From Dipteris shenzhenensis (Eukaryota > Polypodiophyta > Polypodiopsida > Gleicheniales), in assembly GCA_047967505.1 (NCBI GenBank), contig CM106539.1: a DNA stretch of 64,000 nt; one strand, given 5' to 3'. This document shows, piece by piece, positions 20,965 through 32,556 of this stretch. Position 1 is the first letter of the stretch, and each line of letters starts with the position of its first letter. A model generated the notes under the pieces. The model did no database searches, had not been told where the DNA came from, and was given only the letters and a program-made list of their open reading frames with translations. The position numbers were made by a program, and so were the translations under genes.

Positions 20965-21135
20965 AAGAGAGAGAAGAAGAAGAAGAAGAAGAAGAAGAGA
21001 GAGAGAGAGAGAGAGAGAGAAAGGGGGAGAAAAAAATGGGGACACAAATAGCAAGCAAGAAGAAGAAGAAGAAGAAGAAGAGAGAGAGAGAGAGAGAGAG
21101 AGAGAAATGGGGATAAAAATAGCAAGAACAGAGGA
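20965..21135 (+). repeat. duplicated compound microsatellite, (AAG)n(AG)n plus tail
   Basis: Two adjacent copies of (AAG)n, (AG)n and a tail reading AAATGGGGANANAAATAGCAAG occur at about 20975-21055 and 21057-21130. The tail and the sequence after it recur at 36775-37055. Confidence 0.85.
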
Positions 21136-22007
21136 CAAAAATAGCAGCGATGGACAGCCAATCACCCATTTGCACGCGTCCAAAAATTCACCAAACTACC
21201 ACTCCAACGCGGCCACCCAGCAAGCCACAATTAGAAGCTTTATCATCTCAAAACAAAGAAAACGATTACTATAGCCTTTCCCTAGGCAGGCCAAAAACAC
21301 CAAAGAATAAGAAACACGTGGACAAGCAAGCGTCTTATCCAAATGCAATAAGGAACACGTGTTATCCCAGTAAAAAAAGGTTAAGGATGTTAACAGTTAT
21401 ACATGTGTAATAGTGTGATTGGGACGTGGTTGAATTACGGAATTGCGGTGCACGAGTCCTGAGTCCTGCCTCACCTGTCCACTTTCAAAGCAGAGACTCG
21501 ATAGGAGAAGAGAATGAATGTTGGAAGCTGGCTGAACTCCTGGAACTTGGAAGCGCCAAGGAGAGAGTGACTGAGACAGCAGCAAAGGGAAGAGACTGTG
21601 AATAGAACCAGTGAACTGCCCCCTTCCTTGAGAAGGAAAGAGGTCCAGGCGCTGGGGAACTCAACTTGAACCTGCGTCGGTAATAATAAGGGGCTCAAGT
21701 TTTTGAAAAGAACCAGGGAACTGCCTCGTTTCAACGACCTACAGTCTACAATCAGTCAGACTCAGCAGCGTCAACGAGGCGATGAAAGGGAGCTGACACG
21801 CGATGAGAAGTGGTGCCTCTCAGAGTGCGTTTTATCTGTCCTTTGGGAAAGCCTCCTCCCAATATAAAGGAGAGCAACTGTTGGACCTATGGATGGAACG
21901 TTGATTCGCAGTGCAAAAGCTCTGAATCTTTTTGTGATGTCCTTTCCTTGCTCAAAGTCTGTTATTATGCGGCTACTCTTAAACTGGTCTACGTAGTCTA
22001 GAGTTTT
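21136..22007. other. moderately GC-rich, no gene identified
   Basis: Composition is closer to genic than its flanks. Internal duplication is visible: GAACCAGTGAACTGCC near 21606 and GAACCAGGGAACTGCC near 21710. Minus-strand frames (21471-21734) mirror this repeat. This may be an untranslated or promoter region; nothing more can be supported. Confidence 0.35.
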
Positions 22008-22165
22008 GAGCTTTTGGGTTTTGCTGTTAAACCATCGACCTGCTCTAAGCTTGTGTATCCTTACGTTTGAGCTTTTCGGTTTTGCTGTTAAACCATCGCC
22101 CTGCTCTAAACTTGCATAGTCTAAAGTTTAGAGCTTTTGGGTTTTGGCGTTAAACCATCGACAGC
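22008..22165 (+). repeat. 61-bp tandem repeat, three copies
   Basis: Units start with GAGCTTTTNGGTTTTG at 22008, 22069 and 22131, and each contains GTTAAACCATCG. I considered tandem small RNAs, but no box motifs or conserved flanking elements are seen. Confidence 0.85.
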
Positions 22166-22614
22166 TTCGAGAGCTGTACAACAGATATACGCTGTTAAGC
22201 GCCCTGTTGATGGAGAATCAACAGTGAAAAGAGTGATGGGTAGAAGCAAGCGATGTAGAATACAAACATATACAGTATTAGAGAGATCCATAAGGTAAAG
22301 AGATTGATCCTCTGGACTGTGATCAAAGACCTCCACTTGCTCAGATTTCTCCACTGCACAGTTGCAGAATGAACAATAACTCCTCCTTCCAGGCATCACG
22401 ATCCGAGCTTAATCAACACCCCTCCACCAATTTTGGCTTGTCGCAACCTCCACCAAAGCTTTAATGCACCTGGGTCCTCATCCCTGACTGATTCCCATTG
22501 CCATCCATCCTTATTAATAGCTCTCTCCTCCCCTTCATCAACACAAAACGGCCTTCGCAATTTCGCAAAACCAAACAAACAAACCCAATTACACAGCACG
22601 GTAGCTAGTGGCAA
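22121..22614 (-). other. two unrecognised minus-strand frames
   Basis: Frames at 22396-22614 and 22121-22399 overlap by four bases and have ordinary composition (for example GRRSYCSFCNCAVEKSEQVE). They could be remnants of one reading frame, but no domain or splice structure is recognised. Confidence 0.2.
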
Positions 22615-22836
22615 CCCCCCTCTTCAATTCGAAAGCCTGTTTGTTTTAACTTCTAACAGTCGGTTACGCTAAAATGCGTCAGCCCATATTTATAAAGCAG
22701 GGGGCAGCTCTAAATGCATGACCTCAGTATTAAGTATAGATTATTACTGCGCCAGATATGAGAATCGCATGCCTACGGCCATGTGATGACAGCTTAAATA
22801 AGGTCGCTGGTAAAAATTGAACAGGCTGACGTCCTC

Positions 22837-23123
22837 TTGTCTGGGATGCATGCATGTATACATGGTATCCTATGCATTTTCAAGGCCATCATGGACCTCT
22901 TTCTGGCCAACACTCAATTCCATCCGTGTTGCTTCACCAGTTCGCCTGCTCAATTTAATTCGCAGTCATCTCCATCATCCAGTTCATTCAGCTCTCTTTA
23001 TCCCCAGCATTCTATGCTTCACCCAGGTCCCACACTCACCTCCTCCGTCTCACTTTAGCCCACCATTTTATGCTTCTCCTCCTCATCGACAGCAATTAAC
23101 TAGACCAGCAATTGCTCCTGTAC
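22837..23123 (+). other. candidate exon, Ser/Pro-rich, unrecognised
   Basis: A frame rich in Ser, Pro and His ends at CCTGTACAG/GTATGT, a good plant donor at 23123/23124. Two frames contribute (QFNSQSSPSSSSFSS and HFSPPFYASPPHRQQLTRP), so a frameshift would be needed near 23050. This composition is common in transcription-factor tails. It is very tentative. Confidence 0.2.
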
Positions 23124-23276
23124 AGGTATGTGTGAAAGGACGAACCTCATATGTCAAAGCATTAATGCTCTCAACTCCCATAGAGCTTAGCTTTATAAGC
23201 TAAATATTTATGTGTATGGATTTTAGTTGAAAGTTGTTGCATTATAAATCTCGAGTTGAGGGGGGGCGATACCTAG

Positions 23277-23456
23277 CATTTTTCTCATCAAGTTTCTTCT
23301 CTTACCATTATTTTTGTTGGGTGAAGTCTACTTCTCATGCTATTAAGTAAATTTCCAACACCTCAATCATTTTTCTCATCAAGTTTCTTCTCTTACCATA
23401 ATTTTTGTTGGGTGAAGTCTACTTCTCTTGCTATTAAATAAATTGCCAACACCTCT
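23277..23456 (+). repeat. 91-bp tandem duplication
   Basis: CATTTTTCTCATCAAGTTTC begins both copies, at 23277 and 23368. They are about 95 percent identical. Confidence 0.9.
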
Positions 23457-25377
23457 AGATATCTCCAATGGAGAGGTTTCGATGGCAACCCGTACTACAA
23501 AATGCTAGATATAGTATCTAATCTGGCCTACATTGGGATGAACCCTTAAGAATCATCCTTTCATCTTGCCCCCTCATCATTCCAACTCTTGTGACGATGA
23601 GCACCTACCGCTCCATCATTTTCCTCACTTTTTATTTAGAGTGTAAAACTCAATCAATTACAAGGCTCATGTCCACATACTTTGACTTTTCTTTCCTTAC
23701 CTAACTCATCATTGGGTCATCAACATAATGTTGTAATCCTCTATTTAATCTATGTGGTCACCTCTCTACCATTTACCTTAAGGCCTTCAATACACATTAA
23801 AGCTTTACACCCAAATACTCAATTAATTAAGATCATCAACTCAATCTCTTCCATTCATCCAATTCATCGTACAACATGTATCATCAATATTAAGATAGAT
23901 AAAAGTCAACCTTATACCCTCATACGTGGTTGTTGCAATTCAATTGTTAGAAAAAGGACATATTGATACACAATTTACCCCCAAAGGTTCACATCTACCT
24001 ATGGTAGTATTTTGAGATAAAGTATAGCGCTAGTAATTTTATTTAACTTGATTGCCAAGTCATCACTATGAGCGATCAAGTTGTGATTTCATTGAATTCC
24101 AATTTTGACAACATGTTCTTATGATTGGCCTATGAAATACTTGAACACACTTTATGACCATGGTGAGTTGCATCTTTTACAATGATGATGATGGGTATTC
24201 TCCAAATTGACAACAATTTTGCACACATGAGCAATCAATCCATGGCTTTTTTGAAAGGAGAAACCAATCAATGCTTCTAGAAGTTGCAAAAACACTCATT
24301 ATTACCTTTTCAATGAAGTTAGATGACTAACTATGAAGCCCATCTTGCAACTTTAATATGCTAGTATTGATGGTAGGTGGCTTGTAATAAAACAAATGAT
24401 GGTAGGTGATTTATAGAGAAATGGAACCTTTTTACTTAATTTCATGTGATGGCAAGCACGAATAGTAGTTTGAAATTTCTCTATCATTGGAAATTAGCAC
24501 AAATATGATTTGGTGGGTTTCTTTGACGAATCCACTACAAATAGTTTCTTATTTTCTTTCAATACATATAACAACTAGTTGTGGGACCCAAGTACATCTT
24601 TTAGTTCTAGCTTATTACTTAAAAGAAATAAGTTTCAAAGATGCTTCATAAACACCACATTTGACACTGTTAGGGATATGTGTTCCACTCCAAATATATG
24701 TTAACAAGGTTATAGACCTATACATATATGATACAAAGCGTGGCAACGAACATCAAACACTTTAGAGTTTCAAAGGCAATATGTGCATCACAAGGTGTAA
24801 ACAATGAAGTCCAGGATTCTACACCTGGTATATGAAGTGTATGATTATGAAGCAACATAAGTCTTTTTCTTGAATGTTTGTATCTTATAAATGCCTATTA
24901 GCATTGCTTATATCAATACAAGGTATAGCAAACCAAAAAGGATTCATCACCTCATTAATTGCTAGTATCCTTTCTCGATTGTTCTCTCTTCATGGAATGT
25001 GCACACCTTGAAATATCATTAGTTAGATCTAGGGCTAAGTTTCTCTCCCAATGAAAATTATCCTATTAAGGTCAAGCAAAGTCACATGCCTTAGTGGTTG
25101 GAGACTTCATGCATGATCAATGTAGTAAGACATCTTTGTATGCCATCATAAGGCAATTGTTGTGCATGATGGGGAAATATTGGAAGCCAAAGTTATTCAA
25201 ATGGGTTCATTGATTATAGTTCAATCAACTTTGTTAATTGATCCGTAAGCATAGAGGTCTACCAATTATGTGCCAACTAAGAATTACCTTCATATTAAGG
25301 GAATGTACAGGAGGGTGTTGAAAATGTGATTCACCAAAGGGAGAGACGTGAACACAGATAGATTGGGGTTGTATAGT

Positions 25378-25380
<3 letters not shown>
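23457..25380. other. AT-rich intergenic stretch
   Basis: No gene recognised. The only frame over 90 codons (23682-23966, plus) has no recognisable domain. Confidence 0.45.

Positions 25381-25413
<33 letters not shown>
25381..25413 (+). repeat. (TC)n microsatellite
   Basis: An uninterrupted TC run of about 33 bases. Confidence 0.95.
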
Positions 25414-25418
<5 letters not shown>

Positions 25419-26708
25419 TGCAATGCGCATAGAGTGGGCTGGTTCTTCCTATTCCTTGCTGGTATGTGGGAAGGATTGGCCCTCTATCGTCCTTCTCCCC
25501 ATCCTTCAAATCTAGCTCAATACTTGATGGCACATGTTTTTTATGCCATCTGCCACCTCACACAATGACTAGCAATCCAAACTGCCTCAATACACAACCA
25601 TATAACTACACACAAAGAACTCCTTGCTTGCCCCTTGCTTGTCTTGGCGTTTGACTAAAAAGGGAGGGAGGGAGAGAAACAAAAATGATGCCATATCAAT
25701 ATAGGGCACACATTCAACTGACTTTCAGACACATTGGGCTTAAAATTAGGCTATGGCAAATAGGGATATTTTGAAATGTAACAAAATTACATTCCAAATG
25801 CAAATCTTTTTAAGTCAAGTGAATTTTCTTTACAAAATTCTGCATGTGCCTCATTGTATACGTATTGGTGGCAAGATGCTACGATCCTCTTGTTCCCTAT
25901 GAATCAAGGGCCACAAGTTTGAAGGAGTCATCAGTGTAGGTAAGTAAGTGCTCTCCTTATGTTCATCCGGTGCCATTACAATACTTATGATGTTTCAAGT
26001 AGGCACTAGCAAGATTCTTCACAAATATAGTGTCGCTGACCTATATCTTGAGTAGAGAACATGCCAAGAGTTTTACTAATTTGGGGTAAGAGGGGGATAA
26101 ACATATGTCAACTTTCCTCATAGAGAGGATGATTACTAGAAAGGGGTTATGCCAAAATAGGATGATCAACAAGACATTAACGGGCAAGAATACTAGGAGC
26201 AAGGATGACAAAAAACAAGTTATGAGTTAGGGAATTTAAGAAAAGGTCATTAGAAAGGTATTAAAACATGTTAGGGTGTGGCAAAGTAGGATGGTTAATA
26301 AGGCATCAACAAGCAAGAATGATAGGAGGAACGACGACATGGTGTCGGTAATGAGTTATTGAATTTTAAAAAGATCTTGGCCCAAATTTCAATAGTAGCA
26401 TTGTCTGTTGCCTTATGATGCCAAACTTCCAACCAAGCATATGTTGAGAATTGGTGGCATTTTTGAAAGCAAAGGCTCCATGTCCATAATTATGTGCCCC
26501 TTGGAAAAAGGGCCTAAGATGGGGTCTCGATACTACCAAGAGCAAGAGACATCACATGGACAAATAGTATATAGTTTTGCTCTTCCTTTCTAGGGTATGA
26601 ATAGATGCCCACCTACACCTCTACATGGTAGCCCAAACTTAAGGGCCTACATAGATGAGAGTATAATATGGCACCCTCTCATAGCATTTTGGGCATCGGA
26701 ACACTAAG
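25414..26708. other. intergenic, no gene recognised
   Basis: A weak direct repeat (GCCAAAATAGGATGATCAACAAG near 26150, related sequence near 26280) suggests another old duplication. Nothing else is supportable. Confidence 0.4.
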
Positions 26709-27285
26709 CCAAATAGGAAGCTTCACTTTCTTCATACTACCTATAGTGATGAAGCTTAACTTCTTCATACTACCAACAATCATGAAATCATCCATTATCA
26801 ACTAGCCATATAGGAAGCTTAACATTCTTCATACTACCTATAGTCATGAAGCTTAACTTCTTCATGCTACCACCAGTCATGGAATCATCCATGATGGCAA
26901 CCTCCTTGGGGCACAATTTTAAGAACCAGTCAATTTTGAGTTCCATAAGCTTGCTGGATATCTTAGCTTTAATTTGATCTTGCGGCATCCCGTTCAAGGG
27001 CTTCTTTAAGTTCTAGTTGTGGTGGCATTAATGAGGGTTTGATTGTTTGTAGCGAACTAGCTATTCTCAAAAGAATTGCAAGAGGGCTTTCTCTTGGACA
27101 AACTCCAAGAATCCACGAGCTTTGGAGGATATGTGGTTTTGCATTTTCAATAAGACTGTTGAGGAGCATATCTTGATGGTTCTTTGGAGGATATGTGTTT
27201 TCGAATTTTCAATATGGCTGTTGAACATATCTTGATGGTTCTGTAGCACCTTCACTTTGAAAACCACACTCAATTTAGCTCTCAC
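26709..27285 (-). repeat. duplicated degenerate minus-strand coding-like region
   Basis: Two tandem duplications lie side by side: 97-bp copies at 26709 and 26806 (CATACTACCTATAG core) and 62-bp copies at 27121 and 27183 (TTTGGAGGATATGTG). On the minus strand they give repeated peptides such as SFMTIGSMKN. Three overlapping minus frames (26788-27285) look like pieces of one decayed protein without a recognisable domain. Confidence 0.6.
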
Positions 27286-27621
27286 CTCTTAAGTCGGGGA
27301 CCTAATTTTTAGAATTTTCCCTTGAGTGGGGTCTTCCAACATCATTTTGATTTATGAGAGAGCTTTAAAAGATCTAGATGGAAAAGGAAGCAAAGTGGAA
27401 ATGAAAGTCTTCTCAATAATCCGTAATTGAATTGATGTCTCGAATGAACAAGCGTGACTGAACTAATGCCATTTCGTGAAGTAGCCGCAACCAATTGTCA
27501 CAACCTTCCCATAATCGTAAACATAAATTAAAATATAGAGAGCTCTTGAGACTCTAGTCTTTTGAAATCCTCAACACCGTATACATGCACATCCAATTGA
27601 AGGAAAACCAATCGGCTATCT

Positions 27622-27862
27622 GATATGAAAATTACTTCCAAATCCATAGCCAAACAATGTGACAAGCATCAGAGCCATCATCAGTTTCTGTCCAATTGCT
27701 ATCTGTTTGACTCATATACCAATACTAGATAACCAATCTGCAAACGAGGCCATTTGAAATGAAAATTACTTCCAGCCAATGTAACAAGCATGAGAGCCAT
27801 TGTGGCTAATCAACATCAGTTTCTGTCCACGTGCTAGCTGTTTTGACTCAAACACCACTACG
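27622..27862 (+). repeat. imperfect tandem duplication of about 134 bp
   Basis: GAAAATTACTTCCA begins both copies (about 27627 and 27761), and CATCAGTTTCTGTCCA recurs near 27684 and 27815. It lies 660-900 bp beyond the DRB stop codon and could fall in a long 3' untranslated region. Confidence 0.7.
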
Positions 27863-28519
27863 AGCCTATTGGAGTCCTTGTAAGAGGATTGCTTCATTTG
27901 ATTGATATACAGCTTTGTCATTAAGAAGGTGTATGAGGTTTCTGAGAAGAGAAACTTTCCCAGCTGATGGTCGTTCGACTGCTAATCTTTAAACAGAATT
28001 CGTTACCCTGAACTTCCCTTTGGGAGAAGCTGCTCCAAAGCCAAGAGCCGCAAAATACATCAGATGAGCCTAGAACCAGGCACTGATAGCCCTGCAAAAT
28101 TTGTATCCTAGCATCGATGAACGGCTCTGCACCAAGCTAATCATCCAGCTTCTCCTTCGAATTCTTTCACTCATTGCCTACTCTGGCTACAATTAGAAGA
28201 AACCTGCAATGCAAGCGCGACAACTTACGCAACTAACTTTCGAAAATCATATTCACAGAGAAACTAGCAGCGCCAAAACGCCTGCACAAATTCGAAGGGG
28301 CTACAACAGGTCACCCATGTAACCTTCCAGTGAAAAAGCTCTGTAGATTGTCGATTAGAGTGTGTCCGGCAAGGGTGCTTGAATGAATCATGGAGAGGCA
28401 AAAAGGGTATGCATGCATGCCATTGCACACACTGGGGAGGATAGCTCAATGGGCATGAAGAAAAAAAACAGAGGCACACCAGCAGAAGGAGCAACGGTTG
28501 ACAATTTCAGAAGCATGAC

Positions 28520-30622
28520 TCACAGCCGGAGCTGGTTGAAGAGGTGCCGGGTTGAAGCTTCTGCATCAGCTGCAGAAGATGAAGAAGGGTCGGGATCCCT
28601 CAAATTCTGTGGAGGAGGACGAGGAGCAGCAGCGGCAGCAGCAGCAGCAACATCAGGGCGTCGAGGGGGAGGAGCAGAGCAGACGGGAACCATTTGACGG
28701 ACTCTAACAGGAGGAGCCAAAGAGCTCGCAGGGCGCAATCCGAAGGTGTTGGCTATGGCGGCAGCAGCAGAAGAAGGGCTCGAAGGGAGATGAGATCCCC
28801 ACCATTGCGCAGAGCGAGACCACATCGAGGAAGACGAAGAAGAAGAAGACGAAGGAGAAGCGTAGGAGCTATTCTCGCCATCGTTGCTGTAGGCCGAAGC
28901 TTCCCTCTTCTCCATCATCTTCGGTTTCAACCATTCGTCCTCGTCTCTCTGATGCAATTCCTCCAGCAGCGATGGCCTCAGATCAAACCTCTCGCTTCGC
29001 GATTGCAATGGCAATCCTCGTATCTGTTGCTGTTGCTGTTTCTGCTGCATAGACCTTCCCCTGTTGTTGTGCACTCCCTCGCCATCGTTGTTGTAGCTCC
29101 CCTCTTGCCTCCTCCATTCCTCCTCATCCCTCTCGTGTAGCTCCTCCAACAACCTCTGCTTCAGCTGAAACCTCTCGCTTCGAGATTGCAATGGCAACCC
29201 CCGGATTTGCTGCTGCTGCTGCTGCTGCAATGGCCTCAGCCTTCCCTCGCTCTCCTTGTACCCCCCACCCTCCCTGTCCATGCCTGACCTTAGCGCTGTC
29301 TCTCCCCTCAGCCACTCGTCTTCGTCCCTCTGATGTAGCTCCTCCAGCAGTGGCTGCCTCAAATCGAACCTCTCGCTCCGTGACTGGAGCGGTAGCCCGC
29401 GTATTTGCTGCTGCTGCAGGGGCAGAACCCTTCCTACATTCGCACCTGCAGCTCCCCCACCACCTGTAAGTCTGCTCGCAGCCATACACTCCCGTGATAG
29501 CATTGGAGGTTCCACACCGGACAACGAGTGCCTCCTCTGATGCATCGCCGTCCCCATAGACGAGCCACCGCTACCTATCGTGGCACAAGGTTGCTGGTTG
29601 TACAGGTATCTCCCGTGATTCTGCCCTGCTTCGAAGCTGATTTCCCCTGAGGCGGGCGACGACGAAGATCCAAGGTGGAATTGCCCCGCAGGACTTCCTT
29701 CTATGGTCCGACGATTTCTATCCCTAACATTCACCACTCTTACCCGACGCCCTCCGTAGCTGTGGGAGGACTGCATCTGAGGCGCGTTCTGAGCAGCGGC
29801 GCCCCTTTCGTCCCTCCTATACATGGCAAGAGCATTGTTGTAGCATCTTTCGAGCTCTTCGCTGGACTCCGAGTCTAAGAGCAAAGGGGGATGAGAGGAC
29901 GTCACTGCAGGAAAATACAATTAAGAAACGGTCGTAAGACAACCCTCGCACGGACGTGGAGCGCGGGGAAGTAGCTAGCTAAAATGCAGTGCAGCGCCAG
30001 ATCGAATTCGTTGCCATGCGACAGATCGCTCGAACAACCGGCAAGGGGGAAAAACTTACGTAGTTTGATGGCCGACCATGCTGCCATGGCTGCATTCTTC
30101 TCTGCCTGCTTCTTCGTCTTCGCAGGGTCGCCTACAAAGGTTCTCCCTGCGACCTCTACTATACATTTGAAGACCGGCAGATGCCCAGGACCCGAGCGAA
30201 TCGTCGTGTACACAGGCAGCGATACACCGGCCCTTTGAGCTGTTTCCTGTAGCAAATTCTTGCAGACTCCGGTTTCATCCTGCCAGAAGAGCAAGTAAGT
30301 ACATCAAGACCAAAGATTCGGAGGAGCCAGGAGCCTTAGCAAAAAAGCAGAGAGAGTCTGTGAGTAGCGGACTGACCAAGATCCTCGCTGCAAGCGCGTG
30401 AGAAGGACCTCTCCTCGATAGGATGTTGAGGGCAACCTCGGCTGCAGCATGCTCTGCTTGCCGGAGAGTGCTGCAATAATTGGGGCTTTCGAAAATTTCG
30501 CCGTTGAAGTTGACGGTGGCCTTGAAGCGGGGCGCATGGTCTGGACCTTCTCGGATGCAGGAATAAGCAGGCAAGTTAAAACAGCTCCTCTGCGCTAACT
30601 CTTGAAGCTGATTTTTATACAT
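28520..30622 (-). CDS. double-stranded-RNA-binding protein, DRB2/3/5 type
   Basis: Three coding exons (30622-30377, 30279-30060, 29904-28520) give 616 residues. The first dsRBM (residues 1-70) begins MYKNQLQELAQRSCFNLPAY and carries the KKxAE-like RQAEHAAAEVAL helix. The second (83-155) begins DETGVCKNLLQETAQRAG and ends KTKKQAEKNAAMAAW. Both closely match the plant DRB2/DRB3/DRB5 group, whose members bind double-stranded RNA and modulate Dicer-like small-RNA pathways. Introns of 97 and 155 bp have GT-AG ends (GTCAGT and GTAAGT donors) and fall in phase 0 and phase 1. The long tail (156-616) is Gln-, Ser- and Ala-rich, carries three copies of a 34-residue motif and ends with VRQMVPVCSAP, a C-terminal motif I recall from plant DRBs. 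The reading frame is intact, so the gene is probably functional. Arabidopsis DRB2-group proteins are shorter (roughly 350-430 residues). Confidence 0.93.
28922..29404 (-). repeat. three copies of a 34-residue coding motif in the DRB tail
   Basis: IRGLPLQSRSERFDLR followed by a LLEELHQRDEDEW-type helix occurs at residues about 323-356 (29404-29303), 389-423 (29206-29102) and 450-483 (29023-28922). Each copy is preceded by a poly-Gln run. The copies differ mainly at FDLR/FQLK and EDEW/EEEW, so the amino-acid sequence looks conserved after duplication. Confidence 0.93.
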
Positions 30623-30624
30623 AC

Positions 30625-31168
30625 CTGCAGGAAAGGGGGCAGAAGAAGATTGACGGCCACTGCAGCAAAAAGGGAGGCGAAGGACGGAACACGAAATAGA
30701 GAGAGGGAGAAAGGGGGGGGGGGGGCGAAGGTCTGGTTGGAGAGGAGGTGGAGAGGGTGATCTCGCAAAGCGGCAAGCGGTGGATTGAATTGCAGAATTC
30801 ACTCGGAAGCAATGGAGCTGGAGCTGTGCGGGAGGTTGCAAAATGCAGGCTACAGTCCTGGCGGGGGATGCGAGTTACATTGAGCTAGGAATTGGAAGGT
30901 TGGGGCAAAAGAGACGAGAAACGATAACTGAGCGGAAGTGCTTGTGCGCTGAGGAGGGAAGGTTGGGAGGGGGTGGGGTGGGGTGGGCAAGACGGGCAAT
31001 GGCAAAGAAAGGGGAAGGAAGAGGCGAGGGGAGGAAGAAGAAGAAGAAGAAGAGAGAGTCTGCAGGGTGCAAGATGGAGGAGGAAAGGAAGCAGAAAGAA
31101 GGAAGGAAAGAGGCGAGATCTACAAGAGGGAGGATGGAGATGGAGATGGAGATGGAGATGGAGCGTAC
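30625..31168 (-). other. predicted intron in the DRB 5' untranslated region
   Basis: A CTTCAG/GTACGC donor (exon end 31169) and a TTTCCTGCAG acceptor (exon start 30624, two bases before the ATG) define a 544-bp intron. Without splicing, the ATG lies in a frame open 73 codons further upstream to 30841, but that extension is Pro/Ser low complexity. I therefore place the start at 30622, where homology to DRB proteins begins. Confidence 0.55.
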
Positions 31169-31205
31169 CTGAAGAAGAAGAAGAAGAAGACGAAGAAGAG
31201 AGAAG
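31031..31205 (+). repeat. (AAG)n and (GATGGA)n purine tracts
   Basis: GAAGAAG and GGAGAT/GATGGA repeats lie in the 5' region of the DRB gene. On the gene strand they are CTT- and CCATCT-rich, a common feature of plant 5' leaders. Confidence 0.85.
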
Positions 31206-31363
31206 GCCTGTAAAACGCCTGCTTAACTCAAACTCCCGGTGCCCACCACAACCCAACTCAATCTTCACATTAAAATGAAGAAGAAGAAGATAACATAGCC
31301 CCCCTCCACTTTTGTTTGTTGTAAAAATACCATCCTTAGATTTTTCATTCCCCTTCTAGCTTT

Positions 31364-31390
31364 TCGCCCCCCCCCCCCCCCTCCCCCCCC
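31364..31390 (+). repeat. poly-C runs
   Basis: C tracts interrupted by a single T, upstream of the DRB gene. Confidence 0.9.
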
Positions 31391-32165
31391 CTTAGGGCTC
31401 CTTCACACCACCCCGCACCACCCACCCATGCACACTCTCACGCATCGCCGCTCTTGCTCCTGCCTGCCCTCGGTTCACACCACTCGACATCCCTGTCTTA
31501 TATCGTCGGCTCTCGTTCGTTCTGCATCACCAATGTGCCATTGCTTGAGCCAACAGACATGTGCAGGAATCAAAACCCAGTGAGCACACTTCGTGTTCAT
31601 CAGCCATCAAGTGGGCGGCCTTCACTCTCCCCAATCCGCCCTCCTATTCGGCCACCTTGGACAACCACCCTTCACCTTACCTTTCTGGAGGATGGTTGTC
31701 AAATGCTGTGAACCCAATAGAAGGGCACCCTCAGGATAGGCACAAGCAATGGTTTTGTGGTTACACATCAAGCACACGCAAGATGTAAAAGAAAGAGACC
31801 AACAAGTACACATGATGGAGTTAAGCACACACAATCATCAAGACCCTTTGTTTACATGAAGTTCAAAATGGGCAATCTTGGTTGCTTAAGCTTGTAGGCG
31901 CTCCCCAAAATGCACCACAAATCACCAAGCGCCAACTATTAGCAACATCAAGGCACACCCAATTGCCCAAACTTTGGCACTTGGTGTGTAAACAACCTCG
32001 ATGTTTACCACTACCTTTTCACCCCCTTTCTTGCACTTCCCTCTTTTAGCACACCTCCCTCCATCCCTTTTCAAGAGCTCGCATCTCCTCATTTTGTAGC
32101 CTCCCCACAAGAGTATAGCTCATAATTGTTATTCTCAACTAGCTTTCCAAGTTGACAAGCAACCC
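31391..32165. other. intergenic, no gene recognised
   Basis: Short frames on both strands (for example 31454-31711 plus) have no recognisable domain. Confidence 0.4.
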
Positions 32166-32556
32166 TTAACTATGCTCCAAATGTATGCGTATATTGTAGG
32201 CTAGCATTGAAGGTTAGCAATGCCTCATTGTTGGCATTGTCAATAGCTATAACTCAAGTGAGTGCCTCTCAGCTGTTGTCCAACCCCCCACGCTACTCTC
32301 CTAGTCTTGCTAATGATCCACCGCACCAACAGTGCTAGCATTCACATAGGGAAGTGCTCTTAACTATGCTCCAAATGTATGCGTATATTGTAGGCTAGCA
32401 TTGAAGGTTAGCAATGCCTCATTGTTGGCATTGTCAATAGCTATAACTCAAGTGACTGCCTCTCAGCTATTGTCTAACCCCCCACACTACTCTCCTAGTC
32501 TTGCTAATGATCCACCGTGCCAACAGTGCTAGCATTCACATAGGGAAGTGCTCTTA
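32166..32556 (+). repeat. 194-bp tandem duplication
   Basis: TTAACTATGCTCCAAATGTA begins the copies at 32166 and 32360. They differ at only a handful of positions, so the duplication is recent. Confidence 0.95.

Noticed and set aside
20829-21183. Overlapping SLSL- and Glu/Lys-rich frames
   Set aside because: They are translations of (AAG)n/(AG)n microsatellites.
22008-22165. Tandem snoRNA-like or CRISPR-like array
   Set aside because: There are only three units with no unique spacers between constant repeats, and no box C/D or H/ACA motifs.
28694-29489. Plus-strand and alternative minus-strand frames overlapping the DRB gene
   Set aside because: They are shadows of the GC-rich, repeat-bearing third DRB exon; none shows an independent domain.
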